Shown here: piece after piece, positions 1 to 14,369 of the stretch
Layout of the letters: each line of letters begins with the position of its first letter
Numbering within the stretch: the stretch's first letter is position 1
Assembly (NCBI GenBank): GCA_020226215.1
Contig: CM035226.1
Location: forward strand, 95,566,895-95,630,894
Direction: 5' to 3'
DNA: 64,000 bases
Source: Sindora glabra
Taxonomy: Eukaryota > Streptophyta > Magnoliopsida > Fabales > Fabaceae
Position numbers and translations under genes: made by a program
The notes under the pieces: model-generated
Database searches by the model: none
Seen by the model: the letters and a program-made list of their open reading frames with translations, nothing else
Told to the model about the DNA's origin: nothing

Positions 1-2600
1 TTTTATTGCTTTTCATACATTTAACTATGCTAGTCATGTATTTGTAGACATAATATCCACACTCCTCATTACTAGCTTTGTGTGGGATGTTGAAACAAAC
101 TAATGCAAAATAATATCAATTTCATATAGTCTTAATTACTATGTTAGGTACCCGAACATGCACAAGAATATTACTTTCACTACCACTCATTCGATGTTGA
201 CTTTATCAAGCCTTGCATTTGTAAATGAATGTTCATTAATGTTGTGAATGACTTCTTCCACTCCTTTCATAATTCATGCACTAGTAGGCTAAGCTAGTAA
301 ATCGTCCTTTCTTTTGGATACACTACACTTAACATGTAATGGTTATTATAATATTATCAATATCAAAATAAAATAATATATGAGAAAATATAACCAAAGA
401 ATGAATTAAGGTCCATCTCTACACAAATATACTTTTCATAATATAGTACCATGTAGCATTGACTATTGTTTATAGTCATGTCACATTTTTGTATTTATTC
501 CTTCATGTCTAGCTTGTCCCCATCAATTGCACCCTTTTTGCATCTCTGAAACTGTAGAAGGAACCTAAATTCCTCTCCCTAACATCATGATACAAATGCC
601 TATAATTTTTAGAATAAATTATCCTTAGAATTTGTACTATCTAATATATTCGTAAAACTAAAGAATACTTGAAAGGTAAAGATGAACACACTTCATCCAA
701 TTTATGACATAAAAAATTCTAAAACCTCCCTATTTAAAAGCTAGAAGATTTTTGTCCTGGATAGAGGAATGTCATATTCATGTCCTGTGAAATTATTCCC
801 ACGAAATAACTTAATGAGCCTTTCACTTGACATGTTCTACACAATAACTCTTAATTTCTCCCTCGATATTTCCACACTTATATTTTTGCTAAGGATGAGC
901 TACCAAAGTCTTTAATTCTTTAGATTTACCACCTTTGCCCTTGTCTTCCTCCCATTTCCTCTTACCATTTTCTTTCTCCAAAGGTACCTAAAAGTAAATT
1001 GCAAAGAAATATGACAACTAGACAAGTTCAATAGTATTTTATCTAACTGTAAACAATTAACTACTCACCAGTGGAAAACTTTACCTTTGTAAATAAGCAA
1101 ATTAAAGCATTTGGCCAAGTTAAAAAAGAGCTAACCACTTGGACCATCATGATTACCTTTTTTGTCAATTATGGTGCCTTATTCAACTCATCACATTTAC
1201 TACAACCTTACATTGGTCATCTAATAATGCAACATTATGGAACACACAATTAGGGAAAAGTACGCCCTGTGCCATTTTCCTGAGAAAGGGTACCTAAAAT
1301 AAAAGTTCACACTTATGCTTAACCTAGAATTATAAATAAATGAGTTAATCAGCATTAATTTAATCTTATAATATGATTAGAAAGTGATAAGCAACAAGCA
1401 GTACAATAATAGGAATTTATTGTGATAATTAGGCATAGGGATTAAGGTCAGTAGGGTAGTAGCTACCTTATAATGTTATAAAGGTCTCCATCCTTACCTC
1501 CTCCTCATCCTTTAAAGTAGCTGGCCACTTGCCAGTCCACTTGAGTTTGACAAGCACATGCCATAGAATTGTCTTTTTTGTTAGTGTTAGTTAATACTCA
1601 AATATTCCTTTACTATAAAGATATTTTGTAACTCCCTAAAAGTGTTGCTTAATACTAATAGTTCCTTCAACAACCTTTACATAACTAGGATACTCTAGAG
1701 TTCCCAGAATAGCAGTTAATATATCCATCCATCTTGGTGACTGAAGCTCTCCTTGGGTAGCTTGTTATGTAAGCTCATTTTGGCATATTTAATAAAAAAT
1801 AATTAGTTGTATTTTGGTAAAATATGAATACACCCTATATTTGACAAAATAATAGGATAATAACATCACTTACAATTTGCTAGGTAACTTGTCGACTCTC
1901 TTCTGTAATGGATTTGCCCTTCTTGTTAACTCAATCTCTTACCTATAACTTATGTCATTCAATAGGGGTAAAAGTGGTAGATGCTAGATCACTAAATTAA
2001 GCAATAGTCTTATCAATAACTTTAGTCATTTCCTTGAAGATGTCCTCTTTAAAGTTCCTATTCCTTCCTTAGGATAGCCTATGTTTATATATATTTTTTA
2101 TTTAGTTTAACTTATTTTATGCACTCATGACCTATTGACAAGAAAATAAAACAAGTGATGAGAAAACATTATTTCCTATTAATAGTGGGAAAAAAATAAT
2201 AGTATTGAGATAGCAACAAATACTTAAAAGCACTCTGGATGATATATCTCTATAAACTTGTCTCATATTTGTAGTAGATTTAGCTATATTTTTTAGGGGG
2301 AAGTCCCACAAAAGTCCTTATTAAGATGATGTAATCCCTGTTTAATGTATACTTATAATATTTTCACCTTTTTTGCACCAATAGAAAAATGCATTTTTTG
2401 TAATCTAGCTATATATTGAATGTAGCCTATAAGGCAACCTACAAATGACAAACATGATTAATAATCTGGCACGTAAATTCTTATGCAAATTTAAAAATTG
2501 AAATGGAGATAAGTAGTTTCGTACAAATAAATCTTCCCGAATGGCATCCTTGATGTCTTCTTCCACTTGGTGCAATTCTTTATTCGTAATGGGCACCTTG
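1..2600 (-). pseudogene. CACTA/En-Spm-type transposon gene relic with Ulp1-like protease end
   Basis: Read on the minus strand, this region gives broken stretches typical of the accessory gene of plant CACTA transposons. At about 1700-1800 there is a segment like TQGELQSP followed by ILTAILGTLEYPSYVK, which resembles the 'TQGxF..ALGTPEYPGRVRG' signature of Ptta/En-Spm (Transposase_24) proteins. Near 40-100 there is NEECGYYVYKYM, the C-terminal motif of C48 (Ulp1-like) cysteine proteases, with the presumed nucleophile Cys kept. Stop codons and frameshifts interrupt the reading frame throughout, so it is a fossil. The window edge cuts off whatever follows the protease motif. A 63-codon open stretch at 2405-2596 may be an upstream piece of the same gene. 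No terminal CACTA motif was found on the right side. Confidence 0.6.
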
Positions 2601-3648
2601 GTACCAAGGAAAAAAGGTAGGATGTGAAATTAATTCCATTAAGTCTTCATGTAGCTCCTACTTTATTAAAGTTTACCCTTTCCCCCTCTCCTATCTAGCA
2701 TGCTTGAGGATCAATTTTCTTTCAACTATAGGTCTCTTAATGCCTTTTTTTTTCTCTCTCCACCTTTACCAGAGTTCCTAAATACATCCATGTTTTATTT
2801 AAAAAGACTTAACCAAATCAACACAAACATTTAATTTATATGCTAAGCAATATTTGATAAATAATTGTGCACAAACATATGATAAATAAAAAAGGACAAC
2901 TAGAAATTATACTATCACATTTGGTTTGACCTAAGAATAAAACTTTACTCACAACAAGGTGACATTTCAAACATTGCATTAAAGCAACATTGCATTAAAG
3001 CAACAAAGCCATACTAATGTAGAAAGTTACTCCATAAATGTAGCATATTTTAGGTAGAATAAAAATATTATCCCTTAAACATATTGAACACCATAACAAG
3101 AAAGAATATAATAATTTACTATTTATAATTTTCTACCTTGATTTGTTCGCTGTTATGACCATATTTATTAGCCACCAAGAGTTAATGTAATACAGATGCA
3201 AGAAATAAGATATTTTATATTAAAATATGTTTAATATATTAAACTTAGCATATTCATAAGAGTTCATTTCTTTTTATTCTATATTCAACTCTCTCAATCA
3301 GAAAATTCTAGAAATTAACATTTGAGACTTAGAACCTGAAACTTGCAAGTGGCTTCACATGTATAGTTCTATGAATTTTATAGAAACATATAATATGCCA
3401 TATTTAACAACATAAATTGGCATAAATAAGTAATGCATAAGAAATAGAGAAAGCATATATTTATAAGGAGAACTCCTATATAGACCAAAAATTGTATAAG
3501 GAATACAACTTCTACATATGTATGTAAGCTAGAAAAAAAAAGTGCAAAACACATACATCCTAATATATGCAAAAGTAGAATCATATTTACTTTAATCCAC
3601 ATAATAAATACAACTATGAAACACAATCAACTGGGCTTTGATACTAAT
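2601..3648. other. AT-rich non-coding stretch, possibly LTR-element interior
   Basis: No supportable gene was seen. The right end abuts a primer-binding-site-like sequence at about 3635-3647, so some of this may be the interior of an LTR element lying on the minus strand. No gag or pol motif is readable. The 82-codon minus-strand stretch at 3378-3626 is hydrophobic low-complexity translation of AT-rich DNA and matches nothing recognised. Confidence 0.3.
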
Positions 3649-4115
3649 TGAAGGAAATTACATGACTTTATATTGTCCTAGGTCGTTGATTGTGCATCAT
3701 AGTATGAAAATTTATAAACAATTTTAAGGAAAAAATTTGATAAAATGATACAGATGAGAATGTTGAGTTTATGGTCTAACCTAAGACTTTGATATCCATA
3801 TAACTTTTGGATGTCCATATGACTTTTGGAAATTAAATGCTTTTAAAGGTTCAAAGTTAATCTGGATATCATCAATTACATACTTAAATGAATGTAAAAA
3901 TGCTTCTAGAAAAAAAGGACACAAAAAAGTGAAATTTGAAAGGAATCACTCCTTCCGATGAAAACTTCACTCCTCTTGTTCTTTGAGAGAGATAAAAAGA
4001 GGTAGTCTAGTGAATGTTTCCAAAAGAAAGGACTTTTAAAAATAATTTCATGACATGATTCACACCTAATCAACTCATATTAGGTTTAAATACCAATTAT
4101 ACCTATAACTTAACA
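3649..4115 (-). mobile_element. Probable LTR (Copia-like, 467 bp) with primer-binding site
   Basis: The segment starts TGAAGG and ends TTAACA on the plus strand, so it has TG...CA ends; on the minus strand it would begin TGTTAAGTTATAGG. Just outside the left end, the minus strand reads TAGTATCAAAGCCC. This closely resembles the initiator-Met tRNA primer-binding site (TGGTATCAGAGC) that sits next to the 5' LTR of many plant Copia elements. The element would extend leftwards. No second copy of this LTR was recognised in the window, so it is either truncated or has its partner outside. The right-hand border was chosen only from the TG/CA rule. Confidence 0.45.
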
Positions 4116-5339
4116 GTCACTTAATTTAGGGTCTTAAATAATATTAACATTAATAATTTATTTATAAATTAATGTGAGGTTTAAAGAGTAAAGATTGAAC
4201 CTTGGATGCAACGAAAGACATAAAATTTTTAAGAGACATCAGACGGCATCTGAACCAAAAGCTTTTAGTTAAATATTGAAAAATTTTAAGAAGCAAACAC
4301 AAAAAAAAAAATTAACTAGGCCATAAAACAACCTAATCTAATTTATCTCAAAACCAAATGGAACATGTAAAATTATGTTCATTTAAAAGTTAATATCCTT
4401 GCAAACTAAACTTGTTTGAGTTAGTTTATTAGTTTAACACTCCTACAAAATATCTATCAAATTCTTGGAATTTGATAAAATTACCATAATACTAATGATT
4501 TGCTATGATAGTTGTTAAAAGGTGAAGAGTCAATTTAAGGGGAAAAAAGTGTGACAAAGATAAGAATGTTGGGTTTAAGGTATAAATATATATAAGAAAA
4601 GCTAAGATTAGAGATGAATATGAGAAAAATTTAATGTGAACATTTTATTTTGCCTATATCACCTTTAAATATATCTTAAAAAATACAAAGAAGGAAAAAA
4701 TTAGAAAATAAAAAATATTCATTTTATCTAATTTTAATTTTTAAAATTATTAATAGTAATCTTATTCTTCTTTTTTAATAGCACATCATATTCTTTGTTT
4801 ACTTGTTATCATTTATTTTTATTATCACAAGCCCAAATCTTATTCACATTATATCTTAAAAAATTAAAAAATATTGAAAATATAAGAATTTTTTATTTCT
4901 CTTATATCATTTATCATTAAATTTTATTTATATTATATTAATATTTTTCATTTTCTTTTAAGATTGATTAGTTATCTATTTTCAAAATATTATTCATCCT
5001 TTTCTCTTAATCATTTATCTTTATTTTCAGGTTTTCATTTATCTTATTTTTTGCATTTTTTAAATCACATCACATATATTAATACACTAGATGATTTTGT
5101 TTTAGTTATAATTGATGTGTAGGCCATAAGACCTAGCTTCAAAAAAAATATTTAATATAAAGATAATAATACAATAATATCTCATGGAATTTATTATGCT
5201 ACTAAAAGGGTCTAAATTCCCCATAAGTTTATTGGGTCACTGAAAAGGTTCAAATGCTAAATGGAAACATCAACTCAAAAAGGCACACTAAAAATTTGCT
5301 CCTATTAAAGTCTAAATATTACAATATATCTAGCTAAGG
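4116..5339. other. AT-rich intergenic DNA, nothing recognised
   Basis: No coding, RNA or repeat structure could be supported. The last five bases, TAAGG, form the left target-site copy of the giant LTR that follows. Confidence 0.4.
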
Positions 5340-8300
5340 TGTCATGACCCAATTTCTAAACCATCATGATTAGCATAAAAATCTACCAAACATCCCTACA
5401 AGCCTTTTTAACCTAAATCTATTTCTTAAATTCATTTTTTTATGAAAATTATGCATGATATAGAAACACAAGGTTGAAAAATCTATTAAAGTTTGAAAAT
5501 TTTATTAAAGTCTTTTTTACCAAAGTGTAATCAAATTAGAAAATAGCTCTCCTCACTAATGAGGTTCAATCCTTCATTCAATAAATAGAACTTCATCTTC
5601 AAATAGGAAATGTATGTGTACATTTTATAAACTTAACATCTTCATTACTAGAAATAGCTTTTCCTAACAAATAGGTATAATTTTTCTTAATATTTGAAAA
5701 CTTTGCTTGAAAGTTTAAACAAGTAATTGCATTGAAAATCTTGTAGTTTTAAAAGTTCTATGTCACCCTTAAGAAAATAAATTCACGAAAATTTTCTTTT
5801 TCTTTCTTTTTGAAAAAGAGTTTGAGATAAAAAAAAAAAAACAACGTCATATATATATCATACTAGGTTTAAAAAGAACTAATGAAATGATTTTAGAAAA
5901 ATATTTTATGAAAATAAACACTTTCCCTATAATAAGATTTAGATCATGTCTTAAAATGTTGGTATCATAGGTTTTTCTAAATAAAGAAAATGGTTTCATA
6001 GAAAGTTCTCCATGGATCTCTCTATGGAGGAGTTAAAAATTCTTTTTGAAATCAATAGTTTGGACAACAAATATGTTAGAATAGGACTAAGTAGTACAAC
6101 TTAGTAAAATCAATGAATCCTATCCTCTTAAAATACTTTGAAGATAACATCAAATATAAAGATTAGATTCCTTAGAAAATCTTAGCCAAATAAATCCAAG
6201 TTTCTTTTGAAAATTGGTTACCATTAATGTCAAAGAAATCATTTTTCCTTCCATTTTTCTTGAAAATTTTCAAAAGCTTTTACGAGTTTGTGTCCCACTT
6301 AGCTTTTATATAGGAATATCAATAAATAAGTTATATAATAATATACATCATATATTACATTCAGATAATTAAACATATTTGCTTAGTTATTTTATACAAA
6401 TAGTTATAGCCCTATTGGAACTTAGATACTTGCTAAAAAAGGTTAAAGTAATAATATACAACAAAACTAGGAATAACAATTAGATGCTACCTATCTAACT
6501 CTATACTAATAGCTCATCATCAGCTTTATAATTGTTAGGTGTTGTATTTTTCAAAAGTTGAAGATGATAAAGGATTATCAAAGTTAGAGTTAAAGTTGTT
6601 AATGAAATTATGGAAGGTAGGTATGGCACTAGACAGACTCACCAATATGGCAGATGATGGTGGTTAAAAGTGTGTGACAAATAAAGGAACCAAGCTAAGG
6701 GATTATATGGCTCACTGTCATTCTCAAGTATAGCCATATCCCCTACCTCAATACTAGCACTTTTAGGAATGGAATTACTGGAAGTTGCTAAAAATTTATT
6801 GCTAGATATAAAGCTTTCTAAGAATAGCTTGGTGAGATTAAATAGAAGATGTGCAAGCCTCACTACCTAAATCCTAGACCATTGACTAATGTTAGCACAA
6901 TCAACCACTATTTTAAATTGAAACTCAAGCTTAAACATGCTAACTCAAGTATGATATATCTTTTGCCAGTAGTTAACAATTCCATCAATATTCTAGTAAA
7001 AGTACCTAAAAAATATATCCATAAGTAGAGCAAGTAATAAAATTATTTAGTAAGACAAGTATGACACTAATTTTCCAAACAGTTTTAATTAAGAAAATTG
7101 GTTACATACAAGACATGTATCAAACATTTTTTTACCAAAAATACATTTGTTAATTTATCCTTCATATAGAATAATTTATATTAAGACAATAAAGTTACAT
7201 AATTATTGTATATATAGTACCAATATCTAAAACAAGTATCCAATGACATAGAGGCATAAAGGTTCCTCCTTGTTACTCTAAGCTAGTCTTATCCCACATA
7301 TATCCTAACCTTGTGCTACCAAGTTAACTTTATTCCACTCATCTTTCTATTGCAACTTGAAAGTCAAGACATTGGACCAATCCCACACTATTTCACAAAG
7401 TTTCACATAGTCATGTCGCACATCTAAAAATGGTAAATAGGCTAAGCTTGGTAAACCAGGCCAAAGCCCATATAACCAAGCTTGTTTAAATTAAATCCAC
7501 TAAGGCTCACATTTTAAGTAGACCTATTTTGACTAGTCTAGTCTACATAAAAGCTTCCATAGCCTATACGAATTCAATTTATACAAATTGAGCATTTAGG
7601 CTCACTTTTTTAGGGCCTATTTTTAGCAAGCCCAATTTGCAAAAAAATAAGCATACCAATTTGCCAAGCCTACAAGCTAAAAATCTATTAATCATCCCTA
7701 TGCATGTCACATATGACATTCAAACTGTAATATTAGATACGACATAAAACCTATGGCAGAAAATAACAAATTTTCATATAGCACAAAGCCAATTTCACAT
7801 CAAGCTTTCACTAGCCCATCACATGAAACAAGATAAGGTCCAAAATGTTAGTCATAGCCAAAATCACAATGTAACATAAAATTAATCTAGTAAAAAGAAT
7901 TTATAATAACCTCATCACATTACTAGTAATCATAAGCAGTATTGATGCTTCCATTTCATACACTAGATTATCGATTTGCTTTCTCAAGGCATAATGACAT
8001 CAACTCATTCTCATAAGCCTTATTCACAAGCTTTCTTTTCATACAAATACATTAGTGCATATATAAGCTATACAATATTTCAAATAGAAAATCGTGCACT
8101 AACCTTTCAATCATACTCTTGGTCTCACTACAAGACCCTCAGAGTAGTGTTCAATTTTTTTACAAAACATTCATCATGTATTAAGTACACATTTAACCTA
8201 TTATTAGCACATATTATTCACATAAGTATAAATACACCATGCCCTATATAGTTTTCCTAGTAGAACCATGTAGTACATAACTTAGTTTTTTCAAGTTCCA

Positions 8301-10927
8301 CAACTACTATTTCTAAACAATTTTAAATCTATACTTCATATATCATTCTAACAAATAAGAAAACTATATTTCCTTACTTATATAAGCATATTGGGTTTTT
8401 GCCTAGCAATAACAAAATTACTTAATTCCATTAAACATTAACATTTAAATTAAGGAAACAGTCAAAAATTCGTACTAGGTCCTAACAACCATTTTGTTAT
8501 TTATAAATTATACTAAAAATATAAAATCTCATCCAAATTTATTAAAAAATTTTAGAATAAATATCTAGATATTTAATGAGCTCATTGAACTTTTTCTATG
8601 CACAATTCCCTTTTTATCTAGTTATCAAAATACATTAAAAATATATACTTTTACTTTAAAAAATCCAATTTAAATATCAAATTTTAATGAAATTTTGTGA
8701 ACATTTTTAGAATAAATAATAAGTCATAAAATATCATTTTTGAAGTATTTTCATGCATAAAACATGTTGCACAAGCCTTTCCTAATTCAAATCATCAATA
8801 TGACCAAAAATTAACTATTTTATGTTTCAAAAATTCATTTTGTGCATAAATCTTTACAAAATTTTCTAAAAATTTCTATAACCAGACTAGATACTTAAAA
8901 TAACATTTTCAAATTATTTTTATGTCTCAAAAAATGTTACATCACTTACCATATTGATCTACTATTTATTAATAACAAGAATGATAAGATCTTTTTGTGA
9001 GGAATAGTTTTTGATGAAGCTTTTAAAAAAAATTAGAATTTTTGAACCAAGCATTTGAGACATAAAACTTCACAAAATAACCAATTTCAACAATAAAACA
9101 TATTACATAAGTAATTAAAACATTTTAATAGAAAACTAGCTTTGAAAGAAACTATCTTTCTCTTAAAAATATTAGTTTTGAAACAAAAAATTTTACATAA
9201 ATCCTCAAGCTCCCAAACCTATTTTTAAACATGTTTTCCTCACAAAAACTTAACAAAAATATTAATAGACATTTCCAAAATAATTCAAAATTTGATGCAA
9301 TAAGATTTTCTTATAAAAATAGAAATTTTCTTATTTAAAATAGTAACTTATCTGAGATTGCCCTAGATACTTCTTTAAAGGATTTTTATTCAAAAAATTG
9401 AATGAAGTTCTTCTAAAACATTCATGTATGTATGGTTGGTGTTTTGATAAAATTTGTTTCCTTAAAGCACAAGAGGACCCATCATTCCTTTTAAACAAAA
9501 CCATCCATTTTTTATCTCAAAATAAAAAAATCAAGCATTCTAATCTATTAAATCTTGAAGTGGATCATGATGTAACATTTTTGTAAGATTTAAAACAATA
9601 ATTTTTGTCTATCTTAAGCAAGAAAACCCATGAGCGTCATGGAGCACATCCATAAAGATTTTTCATAAAAACATATTTTTATCAATTGTAGAAATTATTT
9701 TCATAACAATTCTTCTTTCATCTCAACATGAACTCAATTTGAGAGAAATAATTACTAAAATTCTTTTTTACTTTCTTTACTAATTCTTTTTGAAGAAATC
9801 ATATAGAAATCAAAAGAGCTTTTTCTTTAAGCAACATTCCCACCTTCATCAAAGCCTTTTCTAATAAAATATTTTCACTAACCCATCATGATACTCATGA
9901 TATCACCCAAACTTACATGCCTCACACATAACAATGTTCTTAAAAAAATAGAAAGAAAGGAAGTGGATCTCTACTCACTTTAACTAGCTTGTAGAAATTT
10001 GCTTTTTCACCTAACATTCAAGACATTTCCACTAAAAACAACATAGAGTTAGTAAAGAACTTATAGAAGGATTTGTGAAGAGATGAACCCATGAAAGTTT
10101 ATAAGCATTTACCTTCACCAAGACTCAAATAGCTTAGTCCTTCAATCAATTTCAAAAAAACTCTTAAAAATTATATAAAATCCTATCAAAACTAGAAAGA
10201 AATCTTAAGAACTTACTATTTTCCTCTTAATTTGCTTTCTAGTTATTGGGGAGTTTTGGTATGCACAAGAAAAAGTTAAACTTAGCTATTTATAGAAGAA
10301 TGAAAGGAGGTAGCATCCAAAGGAAGGAACGCATTGTTTCTTCAAGGAAAAAATGATGAAATTTCACTTAGTCTTCATTTTACTATTTTTAATCCATGTC
10401 CTACTCATTGTTTCTTGCTATTGTTATGGCTTTCATCATTCAGTTTCATCGTCACTTATGTTATAGCTTGACCAACCATGTAGGAAACTTCTTACCCACT
10501 TTCTACTTGTAATTAACTACTAATTAATCACTAGTCAACCTCATTAGGACTTTAATTAGATGTTTTTCCTAATCTTTCCACCAATACCTTTGGAAATTTT
10601 CATATTTCCTTTATTTCCCTAAAATCATATATGCCTTAGTGTAGTGGCCCACAATTTCAATTTCCTCTACTTAAGGTCTTCACTTGATGTTTTTAAGTAT
10701 AAATATCAAGTTACTCTGAAATCATATCAACTGTAGATTTAAGTCTTAAATACTTCTATTTTACTTAATTTTTTCCAAGGTAATTCCTAGTGAGTTTTTT
10801 CTATCTACTAATTATAAGGAATATTTCTACTAGTTTTAATGAACATTTCTACAAATCACATGTTAATGAAAGTTACCTAATTTACCTTTGTTAATGTTTT
10901 CCTGCTAAATTTTTATCAAGTGTTACA
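5340..10927 (-). mobile_element. Giant solo LTR (5,588 bp), probable Ty3/gypsy Tat/Ogre-like
   Basis: The segment starts TGTCATGACC and ends AAGTGTTACA, giving TGT...ACA ends. The flanks TAAGG (5335-5339) and TCAGG (10928-10932) match at four of five bases, as expected for an aged 5-bp target-site duplication. On the minus strand a TATA-like CTATAAATAG lies near 10290, about 640 bp from the element's 5' end, so transcription would run leftwards. A related copy with the same start, the same TATA position and the ending GAAGTTATTACA lies at 45084-50150. No gag/pol is visible inside, which fits one LTR left by recombination. LTRs of this size are known from Ogre/Tat-lineage elements; that assignment is inference from size and ends. 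Confidence 0.6.
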
Positions 10928-12948
<2,021 letters not shown>

Positions 12949-13149
12949 TTTGCTAAAAAATTTTCATTAAAAGAGAAGAGGAACATTGCAAAAACTTCAA
13001 AATATCGATTTATTCTTTTCATTCCATAAGATAGCCGATATTATTATAAGTAGAAATTATCACAAAGTGAGATAGCTAGTATCATAATAATAAAACATCA
13101 AGAAATAAAATGAATCTTTTACTTTTGAATATATTCCATCCTAATAAAT

Positions 13150-14075
13150 ATAAGGGTAAATTACAATTTATTCTCTTAAATTATATGTTATGTGAAAAAA
13201 ATTCTAATTTTAAAATAAGCGTAATATAACATTTAAATTATAGTTAGTGGGCTATTAACCCCTGTTTAATCTAAATTAATGGTAATTTGATGAGATCTCA
13301 AAGTTTTTCATCACTACAAATACATTCATAACAATGTTTTTCCTCCATCTCTTTATTTCTTTGGTAGTTAATGTGTTTTCCATTCTTTCCCCTCTCCTTT
13401 ACTCACTACAAATTGAATCATGTGTCTCATGATCTGACTTTGTTAAACTAATGCAAGCAAAGAAATACAATGATACATTAAATTAACATAGATATATGAT
13501 TACTTCAATTATTTGAATTAAGTTGAAGTGACATATAATTATATTTTTTACATAACAAATGTGTAAATTTGAATCATGGTTGATGGTCTTTTTCTAGCAT
13601 AGAAAATTAAGCTCTAAACTTAGTTGAAATCATTCTTTTAGACTCCTTTATTAACATAACAAATCACTTAAAATTGACATTTATTCCCTGAGCCTTAGTC
13701 CAGGAGATGAAAAGATGCCATTAGTCATTGTTGACCTCAGTCAAAAAAGCTGTTATTTTACTCAATAATTTGCAAAATTGCATTCCATTATATTTTGGCT
13801 ACGAAAAAGAGATAAAGGAAAAAGGGTAGGATACAAATTAATTATGAAAAAGAATAAGAAAGTGAAGAAAGGATATGGTTAAGGCTTTATCTATAAATGA
13901 AGAAAAGTTTTGACGTCTTATTGTATTGATATTAATTTAGATAAAAATTTGTCATGGAGGGATTAATTGTCCACTAATTATAGTTTAAGGGTAAAATTAT
14001 CCTTACATTAAAATAAGAGGATTTTTTTGCATATGACACAAAGTTCATGAGTGTAAATTTTATTTTACTCTAAAT
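13150..14075. mobile_element. Non-autonomous DNA transposon with long terminal inverted repeats
   Basis: The left arm (about 13150-13330, starting ATAAGGGTAAATTACAA) aligns with the reverse complement of the right arm (about 13890-14075), with shared blocks such as AAACTATAATTAGTGG/AAATTATAGTTAGTGG and TCTAAATTAAT. The arms are about 170-190 bp, diverged and with small indels. The interior of about 550 bp has no coding capacity. Long TIRs suggest a Mutator-like (MULE-derived) MITE. The flanks TAATAAATA and TAAATATAA are only loosely alike, so the expected 9-bp target duplication is not proven. It sits about 300 bp upstream of the DCD relic. Confidence 0.6.
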
Positions 14076-14369
14076 ATAATATAAGTATTCATTTTCATAA
14101 AAAAATATTTTATTTTTGTTTTAAAATTTATAATTTTAATGAAAATTGTAGTATGGATATTCTTAAGTACGTAATCATAAAAGCAATAAACAAATAAAAG
14201 AACTAATAATGAAAATTTATTTTATTGATAAATATAATAAGAAAAAGTAAAATATTAATAATTTACAAAGGTAGTTATTTTTTTAATTTTATATGAAAAT
14301 TAAGAAATAACAACTAGAGCAAAATTAAATAAATTTACATTAACTTAATAGCTTTCGGTCATTTACCGG

